Source: Comamonadaceae bacterium
GTDB lineage: Bacteria; Pseudomonadota; Gammaproteobacteria; Burkholderiales; Burkholderiaceae_C
NCBI GenBank assembly: GCA_947476465.1
Contig: CANJQN010000027.1
Location: forward strand, 1-56,469
DNA length: 56,469 nt
Direction: 5' to 3'
The translations under genes were made by a program, and so were the position numbers. The notes under the pieces were generated by a model, which was not told the origin of the DNA, made no database searches, and saw only the letters and a program-made list of their open reading frames with translations. The stretch's first letter is position 1. Each line of letters begins with the position of its first letter. Of this stretch, positions 36,085-44,802 are shown piece after piece.

Positions 36085-36294
36085 ATGCGCAAAGAGTACG
36101 ACTTCACTGCAGCTAGGAAGAATCCCTACGCGTCGCAGCTCAAGAAGCAGATCACCATTCGTCTGGATGAAGATGCAATTGACTATTTCAAGTCAATCTC
36201 GCAAGAGGTTGGAATTCCGTACCAAAGTCTGATCAACCTGTATCTGCGTGACTGTGCGGCCACCCACAGGAAGCTGAATCTCACCTGGAAATAG
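36085..36294 (+). CDS. brnA: BrnA family antitoxin
   Basis: This 69-residue antitoxin has a ribbon-helix-helix DNA-binding part, QITIRLDEDAIDYFKSISQEVGIPYQSLINLYL, at residues 22-54. The N-terminal YDFTAARKNPYASQLKK segment would contact the toxin. It follows brnT by 9 bp. BrnA dimers neutralise BrnT and repress the promoter, probably through the palindrome upstream of brnT. Length is slightly short but within the range of the family. Confidence 0.9.
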   Translation: MRKEYDFTAARKNPYASQLKKQITIRLDEDAIDYFKSISQEVGIPYQSLINLYLRDCAATHRKLNLTWK

Positions 36295-36475
36295 TGGATC
36301 GCTCCGGGATTTGAAGCTCAATTGTCTGAATGGATTGAGGCGGGAATGTAAGGTGCACAATGGTGCAGCTGTGGCAGTGCGGTGCCGGATTTTGGTTTCT
36401 GATCTGCCCGCTCTCATGCGGCGATGCCGTTGACCGACAATCCCCAGTTTCCGACCTGTCCCAAGCTCCCTCCCC

Positions 36476-36649
36476 ATGGACACTAGCAGCCTGCTCCTCA
36501 TCGCGGTGAGTTTCGCCGTCACCTTCATCCTGGCCCGGGTCCTTGGAGCCGGCTGGCGCGCCCGCCGCCGTGAGCGCCAGGTGCAAGCCGCCCGCGCCAA
36601 CGAGACCCGCCAAGCCCGCCGCGCCAGGGAGCGCAAGCAGCGCAAGTAA
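36476..36649 (+). CDS. Small single-helix membrane protein with Arg-rich tail
   Basis: This 57-residue ORF, from ATG 36476 to TAA 36647, encodes one hydrophobic helix (LLLIAVSFAVTFILARVLGA, residues 6-25) and a strongly basic tail of Arg, Ala and Gln. It has no family assignment. The high third-position GC and clean membrane-plus-basic layout argue for real coding. No strong Shine-Dalgarno is seen. It precedes the MATE transporter by 55 bp and could be cotranscribed. Confidence 0.5.
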   Translation: MDTSSLLLIAVSFAVTFILARVLGAGWRARRRERQVQAARANETRQARRARERKQRK

Positions 36650-36704
36650 GTAATGAGCCTGCCAAGGCCTCAGGCCTTGGCCTTGAATCGCTGCGCCTGT
36701 CCCT

Positions 36705-38117
36705 ATGTCCAACGCCTCTCGATCCTCCCCACCGACGTCCCCCTTCGCCATGACCGGCCAGTTGGTCGCCCACGCCTGGCCCGTGCTGGTGGCGCAGCTG
36801 CTGTCCATGGCGATGATGGTGGCCGATACCGTGATCGCCGGGCGCTACAGCACGGCGGCTCTCGCGGGCGTGGCGGTGGGCGGCAGCATCGGCATCTCGG
36901 TCATGTTGCTGTTCACCGGCATCCTGCAGGCGGTGGCGCCGACGGTGGCTCACCACGTGGGCGCTCGGCAGCCGGCCAAGATCGCCTCTTCGGTGCAGCA
37001 GGGCTTCTGGCTGGCCTTGCTGCTGGCCATCCCCGGTGTGCTGATGCTGCGGTACCCGCAGCCGGTGTTGCAATTGGCGGGGGTGCACGGCGATGTGGCC
37101 GAGCGCGCGGTCGAGTACCTGGGGGCCGTCGCCTGGGGCCTGCCGGCGATGCTGCTGTACCGCACCTTCTATGCATTGAGCAACGCGATTGGCCGTCCTC
37201 GGGTGCTGATGGCGATCAGCGCGGTGGCGACGGCCACCCACATTCCCTTGGCATGGGGCCTGACGCACGGCGCCTTGGGCATGCCGCCGTTGGGTGGGCT
37301 CGGCTGTGGCATTTCGTCGGCGGTGGTGAACTGGCTGGCCATGGGCTGCGGCGCGTTGACGATGTGGCTGCATCCGCGGTTTCGCAGCCTCCAGTTGTTC
37401 GCGCATTGGGGGCGGCCGGATTGGCCGGCCATCGGCGCTCTGCTGCGTCTGGGCGTGCCGATGGGCTTGTCCAGCTTCATCGACGTGACATCTTTCACCC
37501 TGATCGCGCTGTTTGCCGCGCGGCTGGGGGCCGACACGGTGGCGGGGCACCGCGTGGTGTCCAACTTCACCGGGCTGATCTACATGGTGCCGCTGTCGCT
37601 GTCGATCGCCACCATGGTGATGGTGGGACAGGCCAATGGTGCGCGTGATCCGGTGCGGGCGCGGCTGGCGGTGCGCGTGGGCTTGGGCCTGGTGGTCATG
37701 CTCGCCATCGTGATGGGCGCGGGCCTGTGGCTGCTGCGCGAACCGCTCGTGCGGTTCTCCAGCATCGACCCGGCCGTGATCGGCGTGGCGCTGGGGCTGG
37801 TCGTCTACCTTTGCGCCTATCAGCTGTTTGATGGGGTGCAGACCTTGCTGGCCTATGCGCTGCGGGGCTACAAGGTGAGCTTCATGCCGATGCTGCTGCA
37901 CACCGTGTGCCTTTGGGGCATCGGCCTGGTCGGCGGTTACTGGCTGAGTTTCGGCGCGGGGCCGCGCATTGGTGGAAACCCGATCCAGGGCTTCTGGGCG
38001 GCCATCGTCGTGGCGACGCTCCTGGTGGGCGTGCTGCTGGCCATCCTCACGCGCATCGTTGCCGGGCGCGCGGCCAAGGAGGCCGACGATGCGAAGGCGA
38101 GGGTGGCAGCGCCCTAG
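36705..38117 (+). CDS. MATE family efflux transporter
   Basis: This 470-residue inner-membrane antiporter has the usual twelve hydrophobic segments of the NorM type. The N-terminal half carries LVAQLLSMAMMVADTVIAG and the second half repeats the fold after about residue 240. Such proteins export cationic drugs or metabolites using Na+ or H+ gradients. The stop shares four bases (CTAG at 38114-38117) with the convergent FecR-like gene. An internal ATG at 36750 is an alternative start, since the first 15 residues are Ser/Pro-rich and outside the membrane core. Confidence 0.92.
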   Translation: MSNASRSSPPTSPFAMTGQLVAHAWPVLVAQLLSMAMMVADTVIAGRYSTAALAGVAVGGSIGISVMLLFTGILQAVAPTVAHHVGARQPAKIASSVQQGFWLALLLAIPGVLMLRYPQPVLQLAGVHGDVAERAVEYLGAVAWGLPAMLLYRTFYALSNAIGRPRVLMAISAVATATHIPLAWGLTHGALGMPPLGGLGCGISSAVVNWLAMGCGALTMWLHPRFRSLQLFAHWGRPDWPAIGALLRLGVPMGLSSFIDVTSFTLIALFAARLGADTVAGHRVVSNFTGLIYMVPLSLSIATMVMVGQANGARDPVRARLAVRVGLGLVVMLAIVMGAGLWLLREPLVRFSSIDPAVIGVALGLVVYLCAYQLFDGVQTLLAYALRGYKVSFMPMLLHTVCLWGIGLVGGYWLSFGAGPRIGGNPIQGFWAAIVVATLLVGVLLAILTRIVAGRAAKEADDAKARVAAP

Positions 38118-39808
38118 TCGCCCCGTGAAGCCGGCCCACGCCCGCGTTCGCCGCCGCGTTGGGGCTCTCTGGCCGCATCCGCGGCGGCTGATGCGGCGGG
38201 TGCTGCGGCTGCGGGCGATTCACCACCTCGCTGCGATCGTCCCCGCTGTTCGCCTGCGGCCGCCGGCCCGCGGTCAGGCATCTTCGGAACGGGCACGGCC
38301 TGCGTCTGCGCTACCACCCTCACGGCCTCGGCACTGGCCTGCGCGGCCGGCTTGATGGCGGCGGCAGCGGCGGGCTCGAGCGGCTTGCCGGCGTTGGCGG
38401 CCAACGCGCCTTGCCTGGCGGCGAATGAGGGCGGCGGCGGTGGCGGTGCCACCTGCGCGACCACGGGGCGCTTGGGCGCCGCCTCGGGCGGCCGCTCGGC
38501 GGGCGCCGCTGCGGGCCCGACCACGCTCACTTGCTGCGGGACCACGGGTGGCGCGGCCATGACCAATGTACGGGTGCCGCTGTGCTCGGCGATGCGCAGG
38601 GTCTGACGTGCGACAGGCTGTGACTGCGAGAACGCAGCGGCGAGCATGGCGATGATGGCCCCGGGCACCTGCTGGTTGGCATAGGTGACGTTCGCACTGC
38701 GGTTGTCGTAGTAGGAGGTCACCGCCTGGCGGTCCACGTGTGCGTTGCTGGCATTGACGTTGTAGAAGTACTCGCGGCTGGTGCTGTAGGCGGGGCGGTA
38801 AACGTCACGCGGGCCGAGCGGAAACCAGGCGACGGTCGAATTCGCGGAGCCGGGAGAATCGTTACCGACGAACCCCACCACTGCCGGGGCGTAAACCGGG
38901 CGCAGGTCCGTGGGGCCGGGCACCCAGGCCCAGCTGTTGTCCAGGCGCATCCAGCGACCGTAGTGCGAAGGAGCAAACCCCCAAGGCGCTTCGTCGATCC
39001 AGGTCCAGCCCCAGGGCTCGACCCACGACCAATGGCCGTCACGGTACGGTGCCCAGTCGGCAGCCACGCGGCGCGGGATCCGCACCGGGCGGAGTTGCGG
39101 CACGGTCTCCCAGGTGCCGAAGGTGTCGAGGTCTTCGTAGCCGATCATCTCGGGCGACACATAGCGGCGCGACGGCGAGTTGTCCCAGCGGCGGTCCCGG
39201 GCCGTGGCCCATCGGTCGAATTCGCCTGGACTGCGCAGCGCGAGGGCTTCATAGTCGTCCAGGCCCTCGCCATAGAAGACGAAGCTCTCGCCCTTTTCAA
39301 CGACGAACGCACGGCGGTCGCCGAATACCTGCGCCAGGCCTTGCCAAACAACCACCGTGGTCGAATCGTCGCGCGGGTTCACGTCGATGCGGTAGCTGCC
39401 GGGGCGGCGGATGGAATAGGCCAGGTTGGGGGTGTTGATCTCGACGATCTGTCCGCGGTCCAGGCGTCGCACCCGCACGTTCAGCGTGCCTTGCAACAAC
39501 TGTATTTGCGTAATGCGGTCATCGAGGTTGAGCAGTGCAAGGCTGGTGCCGCCGCCGGCGCGAACCGCGATCGAGCCCATCTGCAACTCAGCGCGCGAGT
39601 CATGGTCGATCCACAGGCGGTCGCCCGTGGTGAGCGGGCGGTTGATGATCGCGCGCCCCCAGTCATGCTCGCCGCCGGGCGAGAAGCTGGCGTTGCCGTT
39701 GACATAAGCGAGCCGCGCGACACGCGTGGGCGGATCGGCGAGCGCAGCGGCGGACAGCAGCGCGAAGACTAGGAACGAGAGCAGCGCGCGAATGCGTGAG
39801 AAGGCCAT
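38114..39808 (-). CDS. DUF6600/FecR-domain exported protein
   Basis: This 564-residue protein has an export signal (residues 1-25, ending in ALA before DPP), a FecR-like beta domain at about 30-190 containing GDRLWIDHDSRAELQMGS and PGSYRIDVNPRDDSTTVVVWQG, and a Trp-rich DUF6600 part (SWVEPWGWTWIDEAPWGF, then SWAWVPGP). The last 140 residues are low-complexity Pro/Ala and Gly/Arg. It is probably periplasmic or surface associated with unknown function. An AGGAGAC site precedes ATG 39808. It stands alone, without a sigma factor or TonB receptor next to it. Confidence 0.85.
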   Translation of the reverse strand: MAFSRIRALLSFLVFALLSAAALADPPTRVARLAYVNGNASFSPGGEHDWGRAIINRPLTTGDRLWIDHDSRAELQMGSIAVRAGGGTSLALLNLDDRITQIQLLQGTLNVRVRRLDRGQIVEINTPNLAYSIRRPGSYRIDVNPRDDSTTVVVWQGLAQVFGDRRAFVVEKGESFVFYGEGLDDYEALALRSPGEFDRWATARDRRWDNSPSRRYVSPEMIGYEDLDTFGTWETVPQLRPVRIPRRVAADWAPYRDGHWSWVEPWGWTWIDEAPWGFAPSHYGRWMRLDNSWAWVPGPTDLRPVYAPAVVGFVGNDSPGSANSTVAWFPLGPRDVYRPAYSTSREYFYNVNASNAHVDRQAVTSYYDNRSANVTYANQQVPGAIIAMLAAAFSQSQPVARQTLRIAEHSGTRTLVMAAPPVVPQQVSVVGPAAAPAERPPEAAPKRPVVAQVAPPPPPPSFAARQGALAANAGKPLEPAAAAAIKPAAQASAEAVRVVAQTQAVPVPKMPDRGPAAAGEQRGRSQRGGESPAAAAPAASAAADAAREPQRGGERGRGPASRGD

Positions 39809-39969
39809 GAATGTCTCCTGAGGGGCAAGCGGGTGCCCCCGGGGCTGAGCTTGGGCGCTCTAGGGCAAGCTCGTCGTCAGAGAGCGGGCCGTCCCGTTGT
39901 CGGCGTTGTCCGATGGGCGGGGGCAACGAGGTGTCAAGGGGGATACCCCCGGCCAAGCCTTTCAGTGTC

Positions 39970-41553
39970 TCAGCGTTCCGCGATGTAGTGCTGCGTGGTC
40001 ACAGACTCCCCCTCGCCCAGGAACTCGCGCACACGCGCCTCCAGCGCCTGGTCGGCGAGGGTGGCGCGGGCGCGTTGGTGAAGATAGTCGGCCCACGAGG
40101 CGACGATGAAGCGCTCTACATAGCGCGCGGGGTCGCCGAGGTCGCGGTAGACGCGCCACAGGGTGGCGCCGTCGCGCCGGCGAGAGGCACGCAACTGCGA
40201 CACGGCGTTCAAGAATTCTTCGGCTTCACCGGCGCGGATGCGGTAGGCCACCTCCACCGACAGCGGGCCGTCGTCGGGCAGCGGGGGTTCCTTGACGAAC
40301 AGGTTTTTCCAGGGAGCGACGGGGGTCACCTCTTGCGTGTCGCCCATGCGCAGCGGGAACCGGCGCGCCAGGAAAACGCCGGCGATCATGGCCGCGGCGG
40401 CAACCGTCAAGGCGAACGACAGGCCGGCCAGGCTTGAGACTGCGCCCCAGAAGGCCGAGCCCAGCGCGAACGAGCCCAGCGCGCTCACGGTGTGCAACGC
40501 CACGGCGCGCGAGCGAACCCAAGGCGGCGCGCTCGACTGCGTGGCGGTGTTGAAGGTGGCCATCACGGCCATCCAGGCCGCGCCGCCGATGGCCAGGGCC
40601 ACGAACACCACGCCGGGGATGCGCACGTAGGCCGCAATCAACATCACCGCTGCGAAGATCACGCAGCCCACCGCCACAAGCCGCTCCAGGCCCATGCGCG
40701 CGCGCAGCTTGCCCAGAATGAGGCCGGTGGCCACTGCGCCGGTGCCCAGGCAGCCCATGAGAAAACCGAAGCCCGTGGCGCCCAACTTCAGTTGTTGCGA
40801 AGCGATGGACGGCAGCAGCGCCCACAGCGCCGAGCCGGCGCTGCTGTAGGCCACGGTGCGCAGCAACTGAGCCAGGATCAGGGGCGAATGCCGGGCATAG
40901 CGCAGGCCCGCCAGCGTGCCGCCCCACAGGCGCTCGGCCGGCAGGCGGGATTTGGCATGCGGCGACGGTGGCCAGCGCCGTATGGCCTGCATCATTCCAA
41001 AGGTGGTCGCCACGGCAATGGCAAACACCCAGCCGGCGCCAAGCCACGCGAACACGAAGCCGGCGATCGAAGGGCCCAGCGCCCGTGCGCTGTTCCAGGC
41101 GATCGAAATCGCGGTGATGGCCTGCGGCATGTCCTCGCGCGGGACGGTGTCGGCCAGGCTGGTATTCCAGGCGGGCGAGAGCAGCGCGGTGCAGCAGCCG
41201 GCGGCGAACGTGAAGAGCAGCAAGGTGGCGGGGCCGACCCACCCCAGCAGGGCCAGGATGGCGAGCAGGGCGGTGATACCGGCCTGGAACATCAGGGCCT
41301 TGAGGATCAGCCACCGGCGGTCGGAGGTGTCGGCCAGAACCCCGGCCGGCAGGGCCAGCAGGAACATCGGCAGGAACACGGCTGTCTGCACCAGAGCGGC
41401 CAGGAAGGAGGAGCCGGTAAGCTCCACCATGAGCCACGAAGCCGCCATGACCTGCATGGCGTTGCCGGTGAAGTAGAGGGCGCTGCCCGCCCACAGGCCG
41501 CGGAAGGCGGGCAGGCGCAGGGGGGACCAGATGGAGTGGGACGCAGCGGACAT
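39970..41553 (-). CDS. MFS transporter with C-terminal antibiotic-biosynthesis-monooxygenase-like domain (MFS_3 type)
   Basis: This 527-residue protein has about twelve hydrophobic segments of the MFS_3/EntS-like exporter family, with LADTSDRRWLILKALMFQAG between helices 2 and 3 as the MFS signature loop. A soluble C-terminal part (about residues 430-527, EVAYRIRAGEAEEFL then RYVERFIVASWADYLHQ) resembles ferredoxin-like ABM domains; this fusion is known in the family. The start ATG is at 41553. The exported compound is unknown. It is divergent from the M16 peptidase gene. Confidence 0.9.
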   Translation of the reverse strand: MSAASHSIWSPLRLPAFRGLWAGSALYFTGNAMQVMAASWLMVELTGSSFLAALVQTAVFLPMFLLALPAGVLADTSDRRWLILKALMFQAGITALLAILALLGWVGPATLLLFTFAAGCCTALLSPAWNTSLADTVPREDMPQAITAISIAWNSARALGPSIAGFVFAWLGAGWVFAIAVATTFGMMQAIRRWPPSPHAKSRLPAERLWGGTLAGLRYARHSPLILAQLLRTVAYSSAGSALWALLPSIASQQLKLGATGFGFLMGCLGTGAVATGLILGKLRARMGLERLVAVGCVIFAAVMLIAAYVRIPGVVFVALAIGGAAWMAVMATFNTATQSSAPPWVRSRAVALHTVSALGSFALGSAFWGAVSSLAGLSFALTVAAAAMIAGVFLARRFPLRMGDTQEVTPVAPWKNLFVKEPPLPDDGPLSVEVAYRIRAGEAEEFLNAVSQLRASRRRDGATLWRVYRDLGDPARYVERFIVASWADYLHQRARATLADQALEARVREFLGEGESVTTQHYIAER

Positions 41554-41687
41554 TGGCAGAATGTGTTCGACGATTATGGCGGGGGCGGGCGGGCAATTCC
41601 GTGCCGCGGCGCGGGCAGGGCGGCTTGCGTGAGAATGCTCGCAATGCCTTCCCATCCCCCGTCCCCTTGATTCCTGCGGCCATCGGT

Positions 41688-43001
41688 TTGTCCACTCTGA
41701 TCCTCGTCCCCACATTCGGCGCCACGTCGGCCGCCCCCGCACCCCAGGTGCACACCCTGGCCAACGGCGTCACGGTGCTAACGGTGTCCATGCCGCAACT
41801 GGCCAGCGCCAGCGTTGCCATCTTCGTGCGGGCGGGCTCGCGCGACGAAGCCGCCGACAAGACGGGCGTGAGCCACTTCCTGGAGCACATGGCCTTCAAG
41901 GGCACGGCCACCCGCAGCGTGCAGGCGATCAACCTGGCGGCCGAATCGCTGGGGGCGGACATGAACGCCTACACCGACAAGGACGCCACCTGCTACTACC
42001 TGGAGGGCCTGGGCCAGCACACGCCGCAGATGCTGGCGCTGCTGGCCGACATCGTCCTGGAGAGCACCTTTCCGGCCGACGAGATCGAGCGTGAGCGCGA
42101 AGTGATCCTGCAAGAGTGCACTGAGTACGAAGAGGACCCGCAGCAACTGTCGTTCACCCTGCTCGACGAGGCGTTGTGGGGCCAGCACCCGATGGGCCGG
42201 CCGATCATCGGCACGCCGCAAACCATTGCCGCCATCACCCGGCAAGACCTGGTTGACCACGTCAAGAAGCACTACGTGGGCGACCGCATCGTGGTGGCCG
42301 CGGCGGGCAACTTCGATGTCGACGCCTATCTGGCTCAGGCCGAGAGCCTGTTCGCGGGCGTGCCGAGCGCCGGCCGCTACAGCGCCCCCGAGACCCCTCG
42401 GCACTTCGGCCACGCGAAAGCTCGGCGACTGCCCGGCGTGTCGCAGACCTACGTCAACGTCGCCTGGCCGGCCGCCAGCCGTGGCGCCGACGCGCACCTG
42501 GCCAACCTGGCGGCCACGCTCTTTGGCGGCGGCATGAGCGCGCCGCTGGTTGATGCCGTGCGTGAGCGGCTGGGCCTGGCCTACTCGGTGGGCGCTACCG
42601 CCGATGTGGGCGACGTGCACGGGGCGCTGGTGATCGATGCCACCACCACGCCCGACAAGGTGCCCGCCTTCACGCGCGAGCTGTCGCGCCTGATGGCGGT
42701 GCAGGCCGAGGGCATTTCGGCGACGGATCTGGCGCGGGCGAAGAACCAGCTGCTGGTGTCCCTGGTGCGCACCGCCGAGCGGCCGCTGCGCCTGCTGCAA
42801 CGTTGCGTCGAGCAGTTGTGGACATCGGGCGGTGTGTTCGATCTGCATGAGGCCATCGCCCGCGTCAACCGCATCGAGGCCGACACGGTGCGCCAAGCCT
42901 TTGAGGAGATGCTGGCCTGGCCCGCGGCCACGGTGCTGGTGGGGGCCGGCGCCACCCTCAAGAATGCGCGCGAACTTCAGGCGCTGATGGGCAAGCGATG
43001 A
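41688..43001 (+). CDS. M16 family zinc peptidase
   Basis: This is a peptidase of the mitochondrial-processing-peptidase/PqqL group. The inverted zinc motif H-x2-E-H is present in HFLEHMAFKG, with the third ligand Glu in EREREVILQE. A second inactive-type half follows (LGLAYSVGATADVGDVHG). The start is uncertain: no ATG precedes the first motif. I give TTG 41688 (437 residues); GTG 41748 and TTG 41669 are possible, and the latter would supply a signal-like hydrophobic N-terminus. It overlaps the next gene by ATGA. It is probably cytosolic or periplasmic depending on the start. Confidence 0.87.
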   Translation: MSTLILVPTFGATSAAPAPQVHTLANGVTVLTVSMPQLASASVAIFVRAGSRDEAADKTGVSHFLEHMAFKGTATRSVQAINLAAESLGADMNAYTDKDATCYYLEGLGQHTPQMLALLADIVLESTFPADEIEREREVILQECTEYEEDPQQLSFTLLDEALWGQHPMGRPIIGTPQTIAAITRQDLVDHVKKHYVGDRIVVAAAGNFDVDAYLAQAESLFAGVPSAGRYSAPETPRHFGHAKARRLPGVSQTYVNVAWPAASRGADAHLANLAATLFGGGMSAPLVDAVRERLGLAYSVGATADVGDVHGALVIDATTTPDKVPAFTRELSRLMAVQAEGISATDLARAKNQLLVSLVRTAERPLRLLQRCVEQLWTSGGVFDLHEAIARVNRIEADTVRQAFEEMLAWPAATVLVGAGATLKNARELQALMGKR

Positions 43002-43252
43002 GCGACCTGCCGCCGCTGCCTGCTGCGCGCCGCGGCCGTTACCGCCACTACAAGGGCGGCGAGTACGAGCTGGTGGGCGTGGCCCGCCACAGCGAAACGC
43101 TTGAGCCGTTGGTGCTGTACCGGCCGCTCTATGACGGGGCGGGCTTGTGGGTGCGCCCGCATGCGATGTTCTTCGAGGATGTGGAGGTTGACGGACGCCG
43201 GCAGCCTCGCTTCGCGTTCGTCGGGGATGGGTCAGGGCTCGAAGTAGGGTAG
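42998..43252 (+). CDS. DUF1653 domain protein
   Basis: This 84-residue protein has the DUF1653 pattern: GRYRHYKGGEYELVGVARHSETLEPLVLYRPLY, then WVRPHAMFFEDVEVDG. The fold is small, all-beta and of unknown function. It overlaps the M16 peptidase stop by ATGA and is therefore translated in the same unit. Its own 3' end overlaps the convergent hypothetical gene by 21 bp. Confidence 0.9.
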   Translation: MSDLPPLPAARRGRYRHYKGGEYELVGVARHSETLEPLVLYRPLYDGAGLWVRPHAMFFEDVEVDGRRQPRFAFVGDGSGLEVG

Positions 43253-43987
43253 CAGCGCCTTGGCGGCCTCGATGCGCAGGGGCAGGGCGACGCCTTCGTT
43301 GTTCATCACTTCCAGCAGAAACTGCTTGGGGTTCGCGTGGCGGCCGACGGTCGCCTGTGGCCCGCCTGCTTGCGCTATCCAGGGCGCCGTTCCCGGGTTG
43401 GGGTCTGTGGCCTGCACTGGCCCGAGCCGTTCCAGCGCTTGCGAAAAGGCCTCGGGCTTGATGCAGGCCAGGCGCGACAGCTGCTCGGCCTGGGCCTCGG
43501 CACTGGGCTCCAGATCCAGCCACGGCTCGTCGGCGAACACGGCCGCCAGGTCGGGCGCCACGAAGGCCGACCAGCACCCGGCATCGCCCACGAGCGCGGG
43601 CACGACATCGACGCTCTGGGCCGACCCATCCCCCGAAGGCCGCATCACGACGCGCTGGGCTGCGATGTCGCCAAGGTAGCGCCTGCGCAGGGCGTCGAGA
43701 AAGCCGCAGGCCTGCGCGGCTGGCACGGGCTGGCACAGAGAGAACCACAGCTGGTAGCCATCGACGCCATTGACGCTGATGGCTGGTGCGGGCAGCGCCA
43801 GATCGGCCTGAACGCCGCGCCAGACCTTGCCCATCGCCTCCCAGCTTGCCGGCCGGGCCAGCGCCAGCACCATCGCCCTGACTTGGCCATCGTGGCTGAT
43901 GAGGGCGACATCGCCGGCTGTGGGGCCTTGCGGGTTGAGGTCGGGCAGGCGGTAGAGGCGTTGGAGTTCGGCTTGCAGGCGGGTCAT
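43232..43987 (-). CDS. Hypothetical protein
   Basis: This 251-residue protein has no recognised family. Visible segments are an N-terminal LQRLYRLPDLNP helix, VALISHDGQVRAMVLALARP, and AISVNGVDGYQLWFSL. The latter, with the nearby cysteine and Pro-rich strand, somewhat resembles the core of prim-pol/RepB-type nucleotidyl folds, but the catalytic acid set cannot be placed. The C-terminal part ends QFLLEVMNNEGVALPLRIEAAKALLPYF, a helical pair often seen in phage-derived proteins. No signal or membrane segment. Its 3' end overlaps the DUF1653 gene. Confidence 0.75.
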   Translation of the reverse strand: MTRLQAELQRLYRLPDLNPQGPTAGDVALISHDGQVRAMVLALARPASWEAMGKVWRGVQADLALPAPAISVNGVDGYQLWFSLCQPVPAAQACGFLDALRRRYLGDIAAQRVVMRPSGDGSAQSVDVVPALVGDAGCWSAFVAPDLAAVFADEPWLDLEPSAEAQAEQLSRLACIKPEAFSQALERLGPVQATDPNPGTAPWIAQAGGPQATVGRHANPKQFLLEVMNNEGVALPLRIEAAKALLPYFEP

Positions 43988-44068
43988 GGATCCGGTCGGT
44001 AAAAGGGTGTGCAGTGGCGGACTCTAGCGCGCTGCGGGGTGCACGGCCCGATAAGGTAAGTTACGCGG

Positions 44069-44710
44069 ATGAACCGCATTGCCGTCATCGACTTCGAAAC
44101 CACCGGCCTGTCACCCACGATGGGCGACCGGGCCACTGAGATCGCCATCGTCCTGTTGGAGGGTGGCAAGGTCGTGGCACGCTTTCAGTCGCTGATGAAT
44201 GCGGGGGTGCGACTCTCCCGGTTTATCGAGGAATACACCGGGATCAGCAACGAGATGGTGCAGGCCGCGCCGCCAGCGGCGGACGTCATGGCGCAGGCGG
44301 CCCGCTTCGTGCAAGGCGTGCCGATGGTGGCGCACAACGCATCGTTCGACCAGCGCTTCTGGGGGGCGGAGCTGGCGCGCCTGGGCGGGGCGGCCAAGGC
44401 GGATCATGCGTTCGCCTGCACCATGCTGCTGTCGCGCCGGCTGTACCCGCAGGTTGGCAGCTACCGCCTCGGCTCGCTCGCCGCGTTTCACAGCCTGCCT
44501 TGCGCCGGCCGCGCCCACCGCGCGATGGCCGACGCCGAGGTGGCTGCGGCGTTGCTCTCGCGGATTCAGGCCGACATCCGGCGGCAATTCGAGGTGGACG
44601 ATGCGCCGCACGGTTTGCTGATGAAGCTGCAGCGCAGCCAGCGCGCGGCGCTACCGAAGGCCGTCCAAGGGTACTTCCAGGCATTGCGGGAACACGCCGC
44701 CCAGACGTGA
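44069..44710 (+). CDS. DEDDh 3'-5' exonuclease (DnaQ-like)
   Basis: This 213-residue exonuclease resembles DNA polymerase III epsilon. Metal ligands are D8 and E10 (IDFETTGLSP), D94 (AHNASFD), H150 and D155 (HRAMADAE). Length and motifs fit stand-alone DnaQ-like enzymes such as RNase T/ExoX relatives rather than the replicative subunit, which would carry a longer C-terminal region. It precedes the Ser/Thr-rich effector candidate by 92 bp but has no evident link to it. Confidence 0.9.
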   Translation: MNRIAVIDFETTGLSPTMGDRATEIAIVLLEGGKVVARFQSLMNAGVRLSRFIEEYTGISNEMVQAAPPAADVMAQAARFVQGVPMVAHNASFDQRFWGAELARLGGAAKADHAFACTMLLSRRLYPQVGSYRLGSLAAFHSLPCAGRAHRAMADAEVAAALLSRIQADIRRQFEVDDAPHGLLMKLQRSQRAALPKAVQGYFQALREHAAQT

Positions 44711-44802
44711 ACAATCCCTGACGGTGTTCCCGGGCCAATGGAACCTGGCGGCGCTTGGTACGACGAACCGAGCAGCCTTTCATTCCACCGACCGGAGCCG
44801 CC

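Noticed and set aside
43232..43987. Primase or phage replication protein
   Set aside because: ISVNGVDGYQLWFSL is only loosely like prim-pol cores and the metal-binding acids could not be placed, so it is left as hypothetical.
44711..44802. Plant-inducible (hrp/PIP) promoter box before the effector candidate
   Set aside because: No TTCGB-N15-TTCGB pattern could be found in the 92-bp gap.
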